The translations under genes and the position numbers were made by a program. A stretch of DNA of 64,000 bases from positions 62,001 through 126,000 of the forward strand of contig NZ_AUIW01000002.1 in NCBI RefSeq assembly GCF_000423905.1. The letters run 5' to 3'. Below the pieces are notes generated by a model that did not search any database, was not told the DNA's origin, and saw nothing but the letters and a program-made list of their open reading frames with translations. Source of the stretch: Thermus antranikianii DSM 12462 (GTDB lineage Bacteria > Deinococcota > Deinococci > Deinococcales > Thermaceae). Position 1 is the first letter of the stretch. Each line of letters opens with the position of its first letter. Positions 27,292 through 36,272 of the stretch are shown piece after piece.

Positions 27292-27305
27292 TTTCGGGAG
27301 GGACG

Positions 27306-28826
27306 ATGCCGGCGAGTAGCCTTGACGAACTGGTGGCGCTTTGCAAACGCAGGGGGTTTATCTTTCAGGGGTCCGAGATCTACGGGGGCCTCCAGGGGAC
27401 CTACGACTACGGTCCTTTGGGGGTGGAGCTCAAGAACAACTTGAAGCAGGCCTGGTGGCGAAGGAACGTCTACGAGCGGGACGACATGGAGGGCCTGGAT
27501 GCCAGCATCCTCACCCACCGCTTGGTCCTGCACTATTCCGGCCACGAGGCCACCTTCGCTGACCCCATGGTGGATAACCGCATCTCCAAGAAGCGCTACC
27601 GCCTGGACCATCTCCTTAAGGAGCAGCCGGAGGAGGTGCTCCGGAGGCTCTACCGGGCCATGGAGGTGGAGGAGGGTAACCTTCATGCCCTGGTCCAGGC
27701 CATGATGCAGGCCCCGGAAAGGGCTGGGGGGGCTATGACCGCAGCTGGGGTGCTGGATCCCGCCACCGCGGAGCCTGGGGACTGGACCCCACCCCGTTAC
27801 TTCAACATGATGTTCAAGACCTACGTGGGCCCGGTGGAGGACGAAGCTTCCCTGGCCTACTTGCGTCCGGAGACCGCCCAGGGCATCTTCGTGAACTTCA
27901 AGAACGTCCTGGACAGCACGAGCCGGAAGCTTCCCTTCGGCATTGCCCAGATCGGCAAGGCTTTCCGCAACGAGATCACTCCCAGGAACTTCATCTTCCG
28001 GGTGCGGGAGTTCGAGCAGATGGAGATCGAGTACTTCGTCCGCCCGGGGGAGGACGAGTACTGGCACCGCTACTGGGTGGAGGAGAGGCTTCGGTGGTGG
28101 CAGGAGATGGGGCTAAGCCGGGATAACCTGGTGCCCTACGAGCAGCCCCCCGAGGAATTGGCCCACTACGCCAAGGCCACGGTGGACATCCTTTACCGCT
28201 TCCCCCATGGCCTCGAGGAGCTGGAGGGCATCGCCAACCGCACGGACTTTGACCTGGGGAGCCACACCAAGGACCAGGAAGAGCTTGGCATCACCGCCCG
28301 GGTGCTTAGAAACGAGCACTCCACCGCCCGCCTGGCTTACCGCGATCCCGATACCGGCAAGTGGTTTGTTCCCTACGTGATCGAGCCCTCGGCCGGGGTG
28401 GATCGGGGGGTCCTGGCCCTCTTGTCGGAGGCCTTCACCCGGGAGGAGCTTCCGAATGGGGAGGAGCGCATCGTCTTAAAGCTTAAGCCCCAGCTCGCCC
28501 CCATCAAGGTGGCGGTCATTCCCCTGGTCAAGAACCGCCCGGAGATCACCGAGTACGCCAAGCGCTTGAAGGCCAGGCTCCAGGCCCTGGGCTTGGGCCG
28601 GATCCTCTACGAGGACACCGGCAACATCGGCAAAGCCTACCGCCGCCACGACGAGGTGGGCACCCCCTTCGCCATCACCGTGGACTACGACACCATCGGG
28701 CAGAGCAAGGATGGGACCAGCCGGCTCAAGGACACGGTCACCGTGCGGGACCGGGACACCATGGAGCAGATCCGACTTCACGTGGACGAGCTGGAGGGGT
28801 TTTTGCGGGAGAAGCTCAGGTGGTAG
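27306..28826 (+). CDS. glyS: Glycyl-tRNA synthetase (alpha2 type)
   Basis: 506 residues from ATG 27306, matching the T. thermophilus enzyme in length and in its [18 protein letters not shown] start; GGGAGGG lies just upstream. An ATG frame open from 27177 would add 43 unrelated residues. Class II motifs are visible: motif 2 [25 protein letters not shown] with its conserved Arg pair, and motif 3 around [14 protein letters not shown]. The anticodon-binding domain follows ([14 protein letters not shown] onward). It charges tRNA-Gly. Confidence 0.97.
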   Translation: MPASSLDELVALCKRRGFIFQGSEIYGGLQGTYDYGPLGVELKNNLKQAWWRRNVYERDDMEGLDASILTHRLVLHYSGHEATFADPMVDNRISKKRYRLDHLLKEQPEEVLRRLYRAMEVEEGNLHALVQAMMQAPERAGGAMTAAGVLDPATAEPGDWTPPRYFNMMFKTYVGPVEDEASLAYLRPETAQGIFVNFKNVLDSTSRKLPFGIAQIGKAFRNEITPRNFIFRVREFEQMEIEYFVRPGEDEYWHRYWVEERLRWWQEMGLSRDNLVPYEQPPEELAHYAKATVDILYRFPHGLEELEGIANRTDFDLGSHTKDQEELGITARVLRNEHSTARLAYRDPDTGKWFVPYVIEPSAGVDRGVLALLSEAFTREELPNGEERIVLKLKPQLAPIKVAVIPLVKNRPEITEYAKRLKARLQALGLGRILYEDTGNIGKAYRRHDEVGTPFAITVDYDTIGQSKDGTSRLKDTVTVRDRDTMEQIRLHVDELEGFLREKLRW

Positions 28827-28893
28827 TAGGTGAAGAAGGTCTGGGAGGCGAAAGCATGGTGGGCTTGTCGGTAACCAGGAAGGAGGGGAGAAG

Positions 28894-29889
28894 GTGAGGG
28901 TAGCCGTGGTAGGGGCCACGGGGGCCGTGGGACAGGAGATGGTGAAGGTCCTCGAGGCCCGGAACTTTCCCTTGAGTGAGCTTAGGCTGTACGCTTCCCC
29001 CCGCTCTGCGGGCAAGACCGTGGCTTTCCGGGGGGAGGCCATTCCGGTGGAGCCCCTTCCCGAGGGTCCTTTGCCCGTGGACCTGGTGCTGGCCAGCGCC
29101 GGGGGGTCCCTTTCCAAGGCCCTGGCCCCCGTTTGGGCCCAAGGGGGAGCCTTGGTGATCGACAACTCCAGCGCCTGGCGCTACGAGCCCCATGTGCCCC
29201 TGGTGGTGCCGGAGGTGAACCGGGAGAGGATCTTCCAGCACCAGGGCATCATTGCCAACCCCAACTGCACCACGGCCATCCTGGCCATGGCCCTTTGGCC
29301 CCTGCACCGGGCGTTTCGGGCGAAGCGGGTCATCGTGGCCACCTACCAGGCGGCCAGCGGGGCCGGGGCCAGGGGCATGGAGGAGCTTCTTAGGGAAACC
29401 CGCCGCCAGCTGCAGGGGGAAACGCCGGTGGCCGAGGTCTTCGCCCACCCCTTGCCCTTCAACGTCATTCCCCATATAGATACCTTCCAGGAAAACGGCT
29501 ACACCCGCGAGGAGATGAAGGTGGTGTGGGAAACCCACAAGATTTTCGGGGATAGCTCCATCCGCATCAGCGCTACCGCGGTGCGGGTGCCTACCTTGAG
29601 GGCCCATGCCGAGGCGGTAAGCGTGGAGTTCGAAAGGCCCGTCTCCCCGGAGGCGGCCCGGGAGGTGCTGGCCCAGGCCCCAGGGGTGGAGGTGGTGGAC
29701 GAGCCCCAGGCCAAGCGCTACCCCATGCCCCTCACGGCCAGCGGCAAGTGGAATGTGGAGGTGGGGAGGATCCGTCAGAGCTTGGCCTTTGACAACGGCC
29801 TGGACTTTTTCGTGGTGGGGGACCAGCTCTTAAAGGGAGCTGCCTTAAACGCTGTGCAGATCGCGGAGGAGTGGCTTAAAGGCGCTTAG
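28894..29889 (+). CDS. asd: Aspartate-semialdehyde dehydrogenase
   Basis: 331 residues from GTG 28894, preceded by GGAAGGAGGGGAGAAG. The N-terminal NADP-binding loop is [15 protein letters not shown]; the catalytic cysteine is in [11 protein letters not shown]; the acid-base histidine lies in [11 protein letters not shown]. The enzyme reduces aspartyl phosphate to aspartate semialdehyde for threonine, methionine and (in most bacteria) lysine; Thermus makes lysine by the alpha-aminoadipate route, so here it chiefly feeds threonine and methionine. It ends just before a strong hairpin. Confidence 0.95.
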   Translation: MRVAVVGATGAVGQEMVKVLEARNFPLSELRLYASPRSAGKTVAFRGEAIPVEPLPEGPLPVDLVLASAGGSLSKALAPVWAQGGALVIDNSSAWRYEPHVPLVVPEVNRERIFQHQGIIANPNCTTAILAMALWPLHRAFRAKRVIVATYQAASGAGARGMEELLRETRRQLQGETPVAEVFAHPLPFNVIPHIDTFQENGYTREEMKVVWETHKIFGDSSIRISATAVRVPTLRAHAEAVSVEFERPVSPEAAREVLAQAPGVEVVDEPQAKRYPMPLTASGKWNVEVGRIRQSLAFDNGLDFFVVGDQLLKGAALNAVQIAEEWLKGA

Positions 29890-29904
29890 CTTGTTCGTAT
29901 CCTT

Positions 29905-29929
29905 CCCCGGGGTTGACAACCCCGGGGTT
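29905..29929. terminator. asd terminator overlapping the -35 of the next operon
   Basis: A perfect inverted repeat: CCCCGGGGTT at 29905-29914 pairs with AACCCCGGGG at 29918-29927 around a GAC loop, followed by TT-TGCCTTT. It fits an intrinsic terminator for asd. The sequence TTGACA in its centre (29913-29918) is also the -35 box of the downstream regulator gene. Confidence 0.65.
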
Positions 29930-29941
29930 TGCCTTTACGAT
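29913..29941 (+). promoter_or_regulatory. Promoter of the LacI-ABC-GH63 operon
   Basis: -35 TTGACA (perfect) at 29913-29918, 17-bp spacer, -10 TACGAT at 29936-29941. Predicted transcription start is near 29948, inside the candidate operator. Confidence 0.75.
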
Positions 29942-29946
29942 GATAT

Positions 29947-29960
29947 CCAAATCGTTTTGG
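29947..29960 (+). promoter_or_regulatory. Candidate LacI-family operator
   Basis: CCAAATCGTTTTGG: a near-palindrome (one mismatched pair) with a central CG, the usual form of LacI-family sites. It sits at the predicted transcription start and next to the ribosome-binding site of the regulator gene, a position suited to autorepression and control of the whole operon. Confidence 0.55.
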
Positions 29961-29969
29961 AGGATGCCG

Positions 29970-30986
29970 GTGCGCCTTAAGGATCTTGCCGCCCATCTTG
30001 GCCTTTCCGTGACCACAGTTTCCCGGGCCCTTGCAGGTTACAGCGACGTGGCTCCCGAGACCCGGAAGCGGGTTCTCGAAACGGCGGAGGCCCTAGGGTA
30101 CCGCCCCCATCCCCTGGCCCGTCGCTTGCGCAAGGGCCGTACGGAGGCGGTGGGGATAGTGATTCCAGCTCCCAAGGGGCAGTTCGCTGATCCTTTTTTT
30201 CTGGAGCTCCTGACAGGGATTGGGGAAGCCCTCGGGGAAATAGGGTTAGACCTTCTGGTAACCGCTTGCCCCCCGGGTCCAGAGGAGCTGGACTGTTACC
30301 GGCACCTGGTGGAGGAACGACGGGTGGATGCTTTGGTGGTGGCCCGCACCCGGGTGCGGGATGAAAGGATCCTTTACCTTTTGGAGAAAGATTTTCCCTT
30401 TGTAGCCCACGGCAGGAGCCAGGGGGTGACGAAACCCTTTCCCTTTTTGGATATGGACGGTACCCTAGGATTCTACCGGGCCACGGTTCACCTCCTGGAG
30501 CTGGGCCACCGGCGAATTGCCTTTATCGGCGCTCCTCCCGAACTCAACTTCGCCCGGCACCGGCTTGAGGGTTACCTTTGGGCCATGCGGGAGGTGGGGC
30601 TAGAACCCCCAGAGGAGTACCTGCAGCAGGGGGATCTCACTGAGGAAGGGGGTCTGATGGCTGCTGAGGCCCTTTTAAGTCTCCCTGAGCCCCCCACTGC
30701 CATTTTGGCCGCCACCGACCGCATGGCCTGGGGAGTCCTGCATGCCCTCAAGAAGCGGGGTCTAAGGCCGGGTCAGCAGGTTTCCCTCATCGGCTACGAT
30801 GACCTTCCCTTCAGCTCTTATACTGATCCGCCCCTTTCCACCCTGCGGCAACCCTTCAGGGAGGAAGGGCGCCGGTTGGTGGAGCTTCTCCTTGCCCGTC
30901 TCGAGGGAAGGCCGGTGGAGGAGCTCCGGGAGGTCTGGGTTCCGGAGTTGGTCCTGAGGGGCACGGATGGTCCGGCCCCTGTGTGA
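29970..30986 (+). CDS. LacI-family transcriptional regulator
   Basis: 338 residues from GTG 29970, with TTGGAGG 6 bases upstream; ATG 29964 is too close to that site. The N-terminal helix-turn-helix (RLKDLAAHLGLSVTTVSRAL, hinge-helix LARRLRKGRTEAVG) is followed by a periplasmic-binding-like effector domain, including IGYDDLPFSSYTDPPLSTLRQP near the C-terminus. It heads an operon with an ABC importer and a GH63 hydrolase, so its inducer is probably the imported glycoside or its product. A candidate operator overlaps its own transcription start. Confidence 0.93.
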   Translation: MRLKDLAAHLGLSVTTVSRALAGYSDVAPETRKRVLETAEALGYRPHPLARRLRKGRTEAVGIVIPAPKGQFADPFFLELLTGIGEALGEIGLDLLVTACPPGPEELDCYRHLVEERRVDALVVARTRVRDERILYLLEKDFPFVAHGRSQGVTKPFPFLDMDGTLGFYRATVHLLELGHRRIAFIGAPPELNFARHRLEGYLWAMREVGLEPPEEYLQQGDLTEEGGLMAAEALLSLPEPPTAILAATDRMAWGVLHALKKRGLRPGQQVSLIGYDDLPFSSYTDPPLSTLRQPFREEGRRLVELLLARLEGRPVEELREVWVPELVLRGTDGPAPV

Positions 30987-31030
30987 CCCCTGAGCCGGGC
31001 GGGGAAAGGCCTGGCGAGAGGAGGTTTGGA

Positions 31031-32293
31031 ATGCGCTGGCTGGTTTTGGGGTTGGTTCTGGCGGGGTTGGCCTGGGGCCAGGGAGGCGTGGTCTTCCTCT
31101 CCACCCAGCTTAGACCCCTGGAGGAGGCCCAGAAGATGCGCCAGGTGATCCTTAAGGACTTCCCGGGTCGGGTGGAGTTTATCCCGGAGGACACGGGTCC
31201 CTTCACCGACCGGGTTCTAGCTGAGGTCAGGGCAGGCCGGATTAGTGTGAGCCTTTTGGGTGGACTGCACGGGGATTTCCCCCCCTTCCTAGCTGCAGGA
31301 GCCTTGGATCCCTTGGACGATTTCTTGCCTCGCTTGGCTGATCGCCGCTTTCCCCAAAGCTTCCTGGGCTTGGCTAAGCTGGGCACTGGGAATACCTATT
31401 ACGTCCCTTGGATGCAGGCCACTTACATCATGGTAGCTCACCGGGAGGCCCTCCGGTACTTGCCCCCCAGAGCGGACCTGAACGCCCTTACCTACTCCCA
31501 GCTTAAGGAATGGGCAGCCAATATGCAGCAGGCTACGGGAAGGAGGCTTTTGGGCTTTCCGGCGGGCCCCAGGGGATTGATTCACCGCTTCTTCCAGGGA
31601 TACCTCTACCCCTCCTACACGGCGAGCGCGGTGGTGAGGTACCGGAGTCAGGAGGCAGAGGCGATGTGGCGGGAGTTCCGGGAGCTCTGGCGCTACGTTA
31701 ATCCCCAGTCCACCACCTATGACTTTATGCAGGAGCCTCTTTTGGCCGGGGAGGTTCTGGTGGCCTGGGATCACACCGCCAGGCTTCTGGATGCGTTAAG
31801 GCAACGTCCCCAGGACTTCGTGGCCTTCCCTGCCCCCATCGGCCCCAGGGGAAGGGGCTTCATGCCGGTCCTGGCAGGGCTGGCGGTGCCCAAAGGAGCC
31901 CCTAACCGGGCGGGTGCTTTGGAGCTCATTGAGTACCTGACCCGGCCTTCGGTGCAGTTGACTACCCTCCGGGAAGTGGGTTTCTTCCCCGTGGTGGACG
32001 TGCGCCTACCCCCGGACCTTCCCCAGGGCATCCGTATGGCTGCGGAGGCCATTGCCCGCCAGGCGGGTGGAAGCGCTGCCTTGCCAAGTCTCCTTCCCGT
32101 GGGTCTAGGGGCCAAGGGCGGGGAGTTCAATAAGGTTTACGTGGACACCTTTGCCCGCATCGTTCTTAGAGGCGAGGACATCCGCCGGGTTCTGGATCAG
32201 GAAGCGGCTAACTTGCGGCGGATCATGCAGGAGACCGGGGCTCCCTGCTGGGCTCCCGATCCCCCGAGCCGAGGGGCTTGCCCGGTGGAGTAG
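31031..32293 (+). CDS. ABC importer substrate-binding protein (sugar-type, family 1)
   Basis: 420 residues from ATG 31031, with GAGAGGAGG upstream; the signal peptide is MRWLVLGLVLAGLAWGQGG, without a lipobox cysteine. The body has the bilobed family-1 extracellular solute-binding pattern (LLAGEVLVAWDHTARLLDAL; GLAVPKGAPNRAGALELIEYL). Such proteins bind oligosaccharides, glycosides or polyols. The ligand is not readable from sequence, but the operon ends with a mannosyl/glucosylglycerate hydrolase, which suggests a compatible-solute glycoside. The 44-base gap after the regulator suggests one transcript. Confidence 0.88.
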   Translation: MRWLVLGLVLAGLAWGQGGVVFLSTQLRPLEEAQKMRQVILKDFPGRVEFIPEDTGPFTDRVLAEVRAGRISVSLLGGLHGDFPPFLAAGALDPLDDFLPRLADRRFPQSFLGLAKLGTGNTYYVPWMQATYIMVAHREALRYLPPRADLNALTYSQLKEWAANMQQATGRRLLGFPAGPRGLIHRFFQGYLYPSYTASAVVRYRSQEAEAMWREFRELWRYVNPQSTTYDFMQEPLLAGEVLVAWDHTARLLDALRQRPQDFVAFPAPIGPRGRGFMPVLAGLAVPKGAPNRAGALELIEYLTRPSVQLTTLREVGFFPVVDVRLPPDLPQGIRMAAEAIARQAGGSAALPSLLPVGLGAKGGEFNKVYVDTFARIVLRGEDIRRVLDQEAANLRRIMQETGAPCWAPDPPSRGACPVE

Positions 32294-32296
32294 GCC

Positions 32297-33145
32297 ATGC
32301 GGCGGGAGGCCCTCACCCCTTACCTCTTGGTTCTTCCTGCTACCCTCTTCCTGCTTTTCCTGTTCCTGGCCCCCCTGGTGGAGGTGGTTCTCCTCTCCTT
32401 GCGGGAGGGAGAGGGGTGGGGCCTCCAAGCCTATCAACGGATGGGCAGGGACCTGTACTTTAAAGATGCTCTGAGGAATACCCTTCTCCTCACCGCAATC
32501 GTCGTTCCCCTCCAGGTGGCTTTGGCCCTGGTTATGGCCCTCCTGGTGCAGGGGCTTAAACGGGGACGGGACCTCTTCCTCTACTTCTGGACCCTTCCTT
32601 TGGGCATTTCCGACCTGGCGGCGGGAATTGTGTGGCTGGCGATTTTCACCGAGAGGGGTTACCTGAACACCTTCCTCCAGGCCTTTGGGCTTCTGGAGAT
32701 GCCCAGACTATGGCTTAGCTACGAGACCCCTCTTTTTCTCTTTCTGGCGGTGGTGGTAGCCGAGTTGTGGCGGGCCACGGCCCTGGTCTTCGTGATCCTG
32801 GTCGCAGGGGTGCAACTTATACCCAAGGAGTACGGGGAAGCGGCGGAGGTCTTCGGCGCCACACCCTGGCGACGCTTCTTGCGGGTTACCCTGCCTCTTC
32901 TCAAACCCAGCCTCCAGGCTGCCCTTATCCTCAGGACCATCTTGGCCTTTGAAGTCTTTGCCGTGGTCCTGGCGTTGGGTGGGCGGAATCTTCCGGTGCT
33001 GGCGGGAGAGGCCTACTACTGGTACACCGCTTACCAGAACCCTCAGGTGGCGGCGGCTTACGCGGTTCTTATTCTCCTCATCTCTGTTCTGGCGACTTTG
33101 GCCTATCTGCGCCTTCTCCGGGTGCGGCCGGAGGTGGGAGCATGA
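32297..33145 (+). CDS. ABC importer permease (MalF-like)
   Basis: 282 residues with six predicted membrane helices, starting 3 bases after the binding-protein gene. The cytoplasmic EAA loop is EYGEAAEVFGATPWRRFLRVTLPLLKP, which docks to the ATPase. It pairs with the next permease, which overlaps it by 4 bases. The first helix, TPYLLVLPATLFLLFLFLAP, is typical of the sugar-permease family (MalF/UgpA type). Confidence 0.92.
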   Translation: MRREALTPYLLVLPATLFLLFLFLAPLVEVVLLSLREGEGWGLQAYQRMGRDLYFKDALRNTLLLTAIVVPLQVALALVMALLVQGLKRGRDLFLYFWTLPLGISDLAAGIVWLAIFTERGYLNTFLQAFGLLEMPRLWLSYETPLFLFLAVVVAELWRATALVFVILVAGVQLIPKEYGEAAEVFGATPWRRFLRVTLPLLKPSLQAALILRTILAFEVFAVVLALGGRNLPVLAGEAYYWYTAYQNPQVAAAYAVLILLISVLATLAYLRLLRVRPEVGA

Positions 33146-33945
33146 GGCGGGTGGCCCTGGTTTACTACAGCTTGGCCCTCCTTCTGGTTCTTTGGGTGGC
33201 GTTCCCTATCTACCTCCTGGCCTCCCTGGCCCTATCCGAGCGCCAGGCGGTTTTCGCCTACCCCAAACCCCTTTACCCCTCCCCCCTTTCCCTGGAGGTC
33301 CTAAGGGCTTTCCTGGAGGTGCCTGGGGTGGGGAAGGCCCTGGGCAACAGCTTGCTGGTGGCGGCCCTCACCATGCTGTTCTCCCTCCTTTTGGGAGCCC
33401 CTGCGGGCTACGCTTTGGCCCGCTACCGTTTTCGGGGGGCTGATCTCTTCCGGATCCTGGTGCTCATGACCCGGGCCTTTCCCTTGGCCATCCTGGCCAT
33501 TCCCCTGGCGGTGCGCTTCATCCGCTTGGGCCTTTACGACACCCCTTTGGGGGTGGCCTTGGTGCACACCGCCTTGGCCCTGCCCTTTGCGGTCCTGGTC
33601 ACCTATAGCCTCTTCGTTTCCGTTCCCAGGGAGCTGGAGGAGGCTGCCTGGACCCTGGGTTGCACCAAGGTGCAGGCCTTTTTCAAGGTGGTTCTCCCCC
33701 TTGCCCTCCCCGGGCTTGCGGCCACGGGGATCTTCGCCTTCATCATCTCCTGGAACGAGGTTTTCGCTGCCACCCTACTTACGCTGAGGGAGAGGACTTT
33801 GACCGCCTTACTGCTGACCTTGCTTCACGATTCCCCTTTACCCTTCCGCTTTGCTGGGGGGTTTATCCTGGTGGTTCCGGCCCTGCTCTTCATCTTTGCC
33901 ATGAGACGCTATCTGTTTGCCCTGTTTGGCATCGCTAGCCGTTAG
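33142..33945 (+). CDS. ABC importer permease (MalG-like)
   Basis: 267 residues and six membrane helices, with the EAA loop ELEEAAWTLGCTKVQAFFKVVLPLALPG. The second half of a heterodimeric sugar-type translocation pore; it overlaps the MalF-like gene by 4 bases. Ten bases later the ATPase gene starts after a GGAGGTAGGGA ribosome-binding site. Confidence 0.92.
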   Translation: MRRVALVYYSLALLLVLWVAFPIYLLASLALSERQAVFAYPKPLYPSPLSLEVLRAFLEVPGVGKALGNSLLVAALTMLFSLLLGAPAGYALARYRFRGADLFRILVLMTRAFPLAILAIPLAVRFIRLGLYDTPLGVALVHTALALPFAVLVTYSLFVSVPRELEEAAWTLGCTKVQAFFKVVLPLALPGLAATGIFAFIISWNEVFAATLLTLRERTLTALLLTLLHDSPLPFRFAGGFILVVPALLFIFAMRRYLFALFGIASR

Positions 33946-33955
33946 GAGGTAGGGA

Positions 33956-35005
33956 GTGGCTCGAGTCCTGGTGGAAGGAGTGGAAAAAAGCTTCGGGCGC
34001 ACCCGGGTGCTGAAGGGGGTGGACCTCGAGGTCCAAGACCGGGAGTTCCTGGTGCTCCTGGGGCCCTCTGGTTGCGGCAAGACCACCCTCCTGCGCATCG
34101 TGGCCGGGTTGGAGTGGCCGGATAGGGGCCGGGTTTTCCTGGGGGAAAGGGAGGTGACCCACCTCCCCCCGAGGGCCCGGGGTCTGGCCATGGTCTTCCA
34201 AAACTATGCGGTCTTCCCCCATCTCACAGTTTTTGAAAACATCGCCTTTGGCCTTAGGATGCGCCGCCTGCCGGAAAGGGTGGTACGGGAGAAGGTGGGG
34301 TGGGCGGCGGAGCTTCTGCGCATCGGTGAGCTTCTTTCCCGGTACCCGGCCCAGCTTTCCGGAGGCCAGAGGCAACGGGTGGCGGTGGCCAGGGCTTTGG
34401 CGGTGGAGCCTGAGGTGCTTCTGATGGACGAGCCCCTTTCCAACTTGGATGCCCTTTTGCGGTTGGAGCTCAGGGCTGAGCTCAAGCGCCTTTTAAAGGA
34501 GGCGGGAATCACCACCCTCTACGTGACCCATGACCAGGTGGAGGCCATGGGCATGGCGGACCGCATCGCGGTGATGCGGGAAGGGGAGATCGTCCAGTGC
34601 GACCTCCCCCTCGAGGTGTACCGGAACCCTCGGGATACCTTTGTGGGGGGCTTTCTGGGAAATCCTCCTATGAACTTCCTGCGCCTGGGGCCAGGGGCTG
34701 CTTCTACCCTTCTGGGGAGGTCCTTTTCCTGTGAGGTCCTGGTAGGGGTGAGGCCTGAGGACCTGGAGGTGTATGGGGCGGAGGTGCCGGGGGCTTTTCC
34801 CGGGCGGGTACTGGTGGTGGAACCCCTGGGTCCCCACCAGTTGGTTACCCTGGAGGCCTTTGGCCAAGCCCTGAAGGCCACGGTGCCTTCTTCCCTTCCC
34901 CTGAGGCCAGGCGAGGAGGTGTGGCTTAAGGCTTCCCCCGAAGGGGTGCGCCTCTTTGATCCCCAGACGGGCCGGGCCTGGTCGGAGGTGGAGCGTGCCC
35001 CTTGA
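33956..35005 (+). CDS. ABC importer ATPase (MalK/UgpC-like)
   Basis: 349 residues from GTG 33956. Walker A GPSGCGKTT, signature LSGGQRQRVAVARAL, Walker B LLMDEPLSNLD and the switch histidine in THDQVEAMGMADRI are all present. The C-terminal part from about residue 235 is the TOBE regulatory domain (LVGVRPEDLEVYGAEV). MalK-type ATPases can serve several importers; here it is dedicated, lying between its permeases and the hydrolase gene, which starts inside its last 11 bases. Confidence 0.94.
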   Translation: MARVLVEGVEKSFGRTRVLKGVDLEVQDREFLVLLGPSGCGKTTLLRIVAGLEWPDRGRVFLGEREVTHLPPRARGLAMVFQNYAVFPHLTVFENIAFGLRMRRLPERVVREKVGWAAELLRIGELLSRYPAQLSGGQRQRVAVARALAVEPEVLLMDEPLSNLDALLRLELRAELKRLLKEAGITTLYVTHDQVEAMGMADRIAVMREGEIVQCDLPLEVYRNPRDTFVGGFLGNPPMNFLRLGPGAASTLLGRSFSCEVLVGVRPEDLEVYGAEVPGAFPGRVLVVEPLGPHQLVTLEAFGQALKATVPSSLPLRPGEEVWLKASPEGVRLFDPQTGRAWSEVERAP

Positions 35006-36272
35006 CCGGGTTAAGGAGGCCGAGGGCATATTACGGGCCAACGACCGGGGCGGGTACACGGTGCCCGCCCAGGGTCTCTATCCTTTCCAGTGGCTCTGGG
35101 ATAGTGGCTTTGTGGCTCTGGGCTGGGCGGTTCTGGACGGGGATCGGGCCTTTGCTGAGCTGGAAACCCTATTCCTGGGACAGTGGGAAAACGGGTTCCT
35201 CCCCCACATCGTCTTCCACCGGGAGGACGCTGGCTACTTTCCAGGGCCTGAGATTTGGGGAAGCGGGCGGAAGCCCCAGACCTCAGGTATCACCCAGCCT
35301 CCTTTTCTAGCTCCGGTGCTCCTTCACCTGGCTCGCAAGTTTGGAGAGAAGGGTAAGGCCCAGGCCCGGAAACTTTACCCCCGGCTTCTGGCCCTCCACC
35401 GCTTTCTTCACCTTTATCGGGATCCTGAGGGCACGGGCCTGGTGGCGGTTCTTCACCCTTGGGAAACAGGGATGGACAATAGCCCCGCTTGGGACCTGCC
35501 CCTGAAGAGGGTCCCCCGCTACCCCGTCCCCCCTGAGGCCCGGCGGGACACAAAGCACGTGCCCCCAGAGGAGCGCCCCCGGCTGGAGGATTACGAACGT
35601 TACCTTTACCTGGTTTCCCTCTTTCGGAGCCTAAACTACGACCCAGCCTCTTGCTACCGCGAAAGCCCTTTTCGGGTGGTGGATGTAGGGTTCAACGCCC
35701 TCTTGTTGTTTGCCGACGAGGCTCTGGTGGAGCTGGCCGGGCTTTTGGGGGAGGATCCCTCGGAGCCTCGAGGCTGGTGGCAGAGGGGTCTTTCGGCCTT
35801 GGAGGCCCTTTGGGATGAGGAGGCCGGGCTTTACCGTTCCTTGGATCTTTTCTCCGGCAAGAGGATTCCCCGGGCCACCTCGGCGGGTTTTCTCCCCCTT
35901 TTGCTTCCTTTGCCCCGTTCCCGAGCGGAGCGTCTCCTCACTACCTTCCGGTCCTGGGCAGGGGAAGCCAGGTACCTTTTCCCCAGCGTCCTTCCCTCAG
36001 CCTTGTACTTTGAGGCCAGGCGCTACTGGCGGGGCCCGGTCTGGGCTCCGGTCAACTGGCTTTTGGCTTGGGGGCTGGTTCGCCAGGGTTTCCACGAGGA
36101 GGCGGCCCGTCTAAAGAAGGACCTTCTGGCCTTGGTGGAGGGATCGGGTTTCCGCGAGTACTACCACCCCTTCACGGGGGAGGGCTTGGGGGGGCGGGGG
36201 TTTTCCTGGACGGCAGCCCTTTACTTGGCCTGGGTCCAGGGTCAGGATTCGCTTCCCGTGGGGTCAGGGTAA
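34995..36272 (+). CDS. GH63 glycoside hydrolase, probable mannosylglycerate/glucosylglycerate hydrolase
   Basis: 425 residues from GTG 34995, with TCGGAGGTG 4 bases upstream; the frame is open further upstream but only into the ATPase gene. The (alpha/alpha)6-barrel sequence FQWLWDSGFVALG, HPWETGMDNSPAWD (probable general-acid Asp) and FREYYHPFTGEG (probable general-base Glu) match bacterial GH63 hydrolases that split mannosylglycerate and glucosylglycerate, one of which is known from T. thermophilus. No signal peptide, so it acts in the cytoplasm after import. Other GH63 alpha-glucosidase activity cannot be excluded. Its 3' end overlaps convergent tlyA by 31 bases. Confidence 0.85.
   Translation: MPLDRVKEAEGILRANDRGGYTVPAQGLYPFQWLWDSGFVALGWAVLDGDRAFAELETLFLGQWENGFLPHIVFHREDAGYFPGPEIWGSGRKPQTSGITQPPFLAPVLLHLARKFGEKGKAQARKLYPRLLALHRFLHLYRDPEGTGLVAVLHPWETGMDNSPAWDLPLKRVPRYPVPPEARRDTKHVPPEERPRLEDYERYLYLVSLFRSLNYDPASCYRESPFRVVDVGFNALLLFADEALVELAGLLGEDPSEPRGWWQRGLSALEALWDEEAGLYRSLDLFSGKRIPRATSAGFLPLLLPLPRSRAERLLTTFRSWAGEARYLFPSVLPSALYFEARRYWRGPVWAPVNWLLAWGLVRQGFHEEAARLKKDLLALVEGSGFREYYHPFTGEGLGGRGFSWTAALYLAWVQGQDSLPVGSG

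Noticed and set aside
27166-27305. T-box riboswitch before glyS
   Set aside because: Only a short G/C hairpin and a weak -10 are present; no specifier loop, T-box sequence or terminator/antiterminator pair is visible.
28960-34020. 5-kb stretch without the CCTCGAGG octamer as a sign of horizontal transfer of the LacI-ABC region
   Set aside because: With about one copy per kb, a gap this long among more than 50 intervals is not surprising, and the genes otherwise look like Thermus genes.
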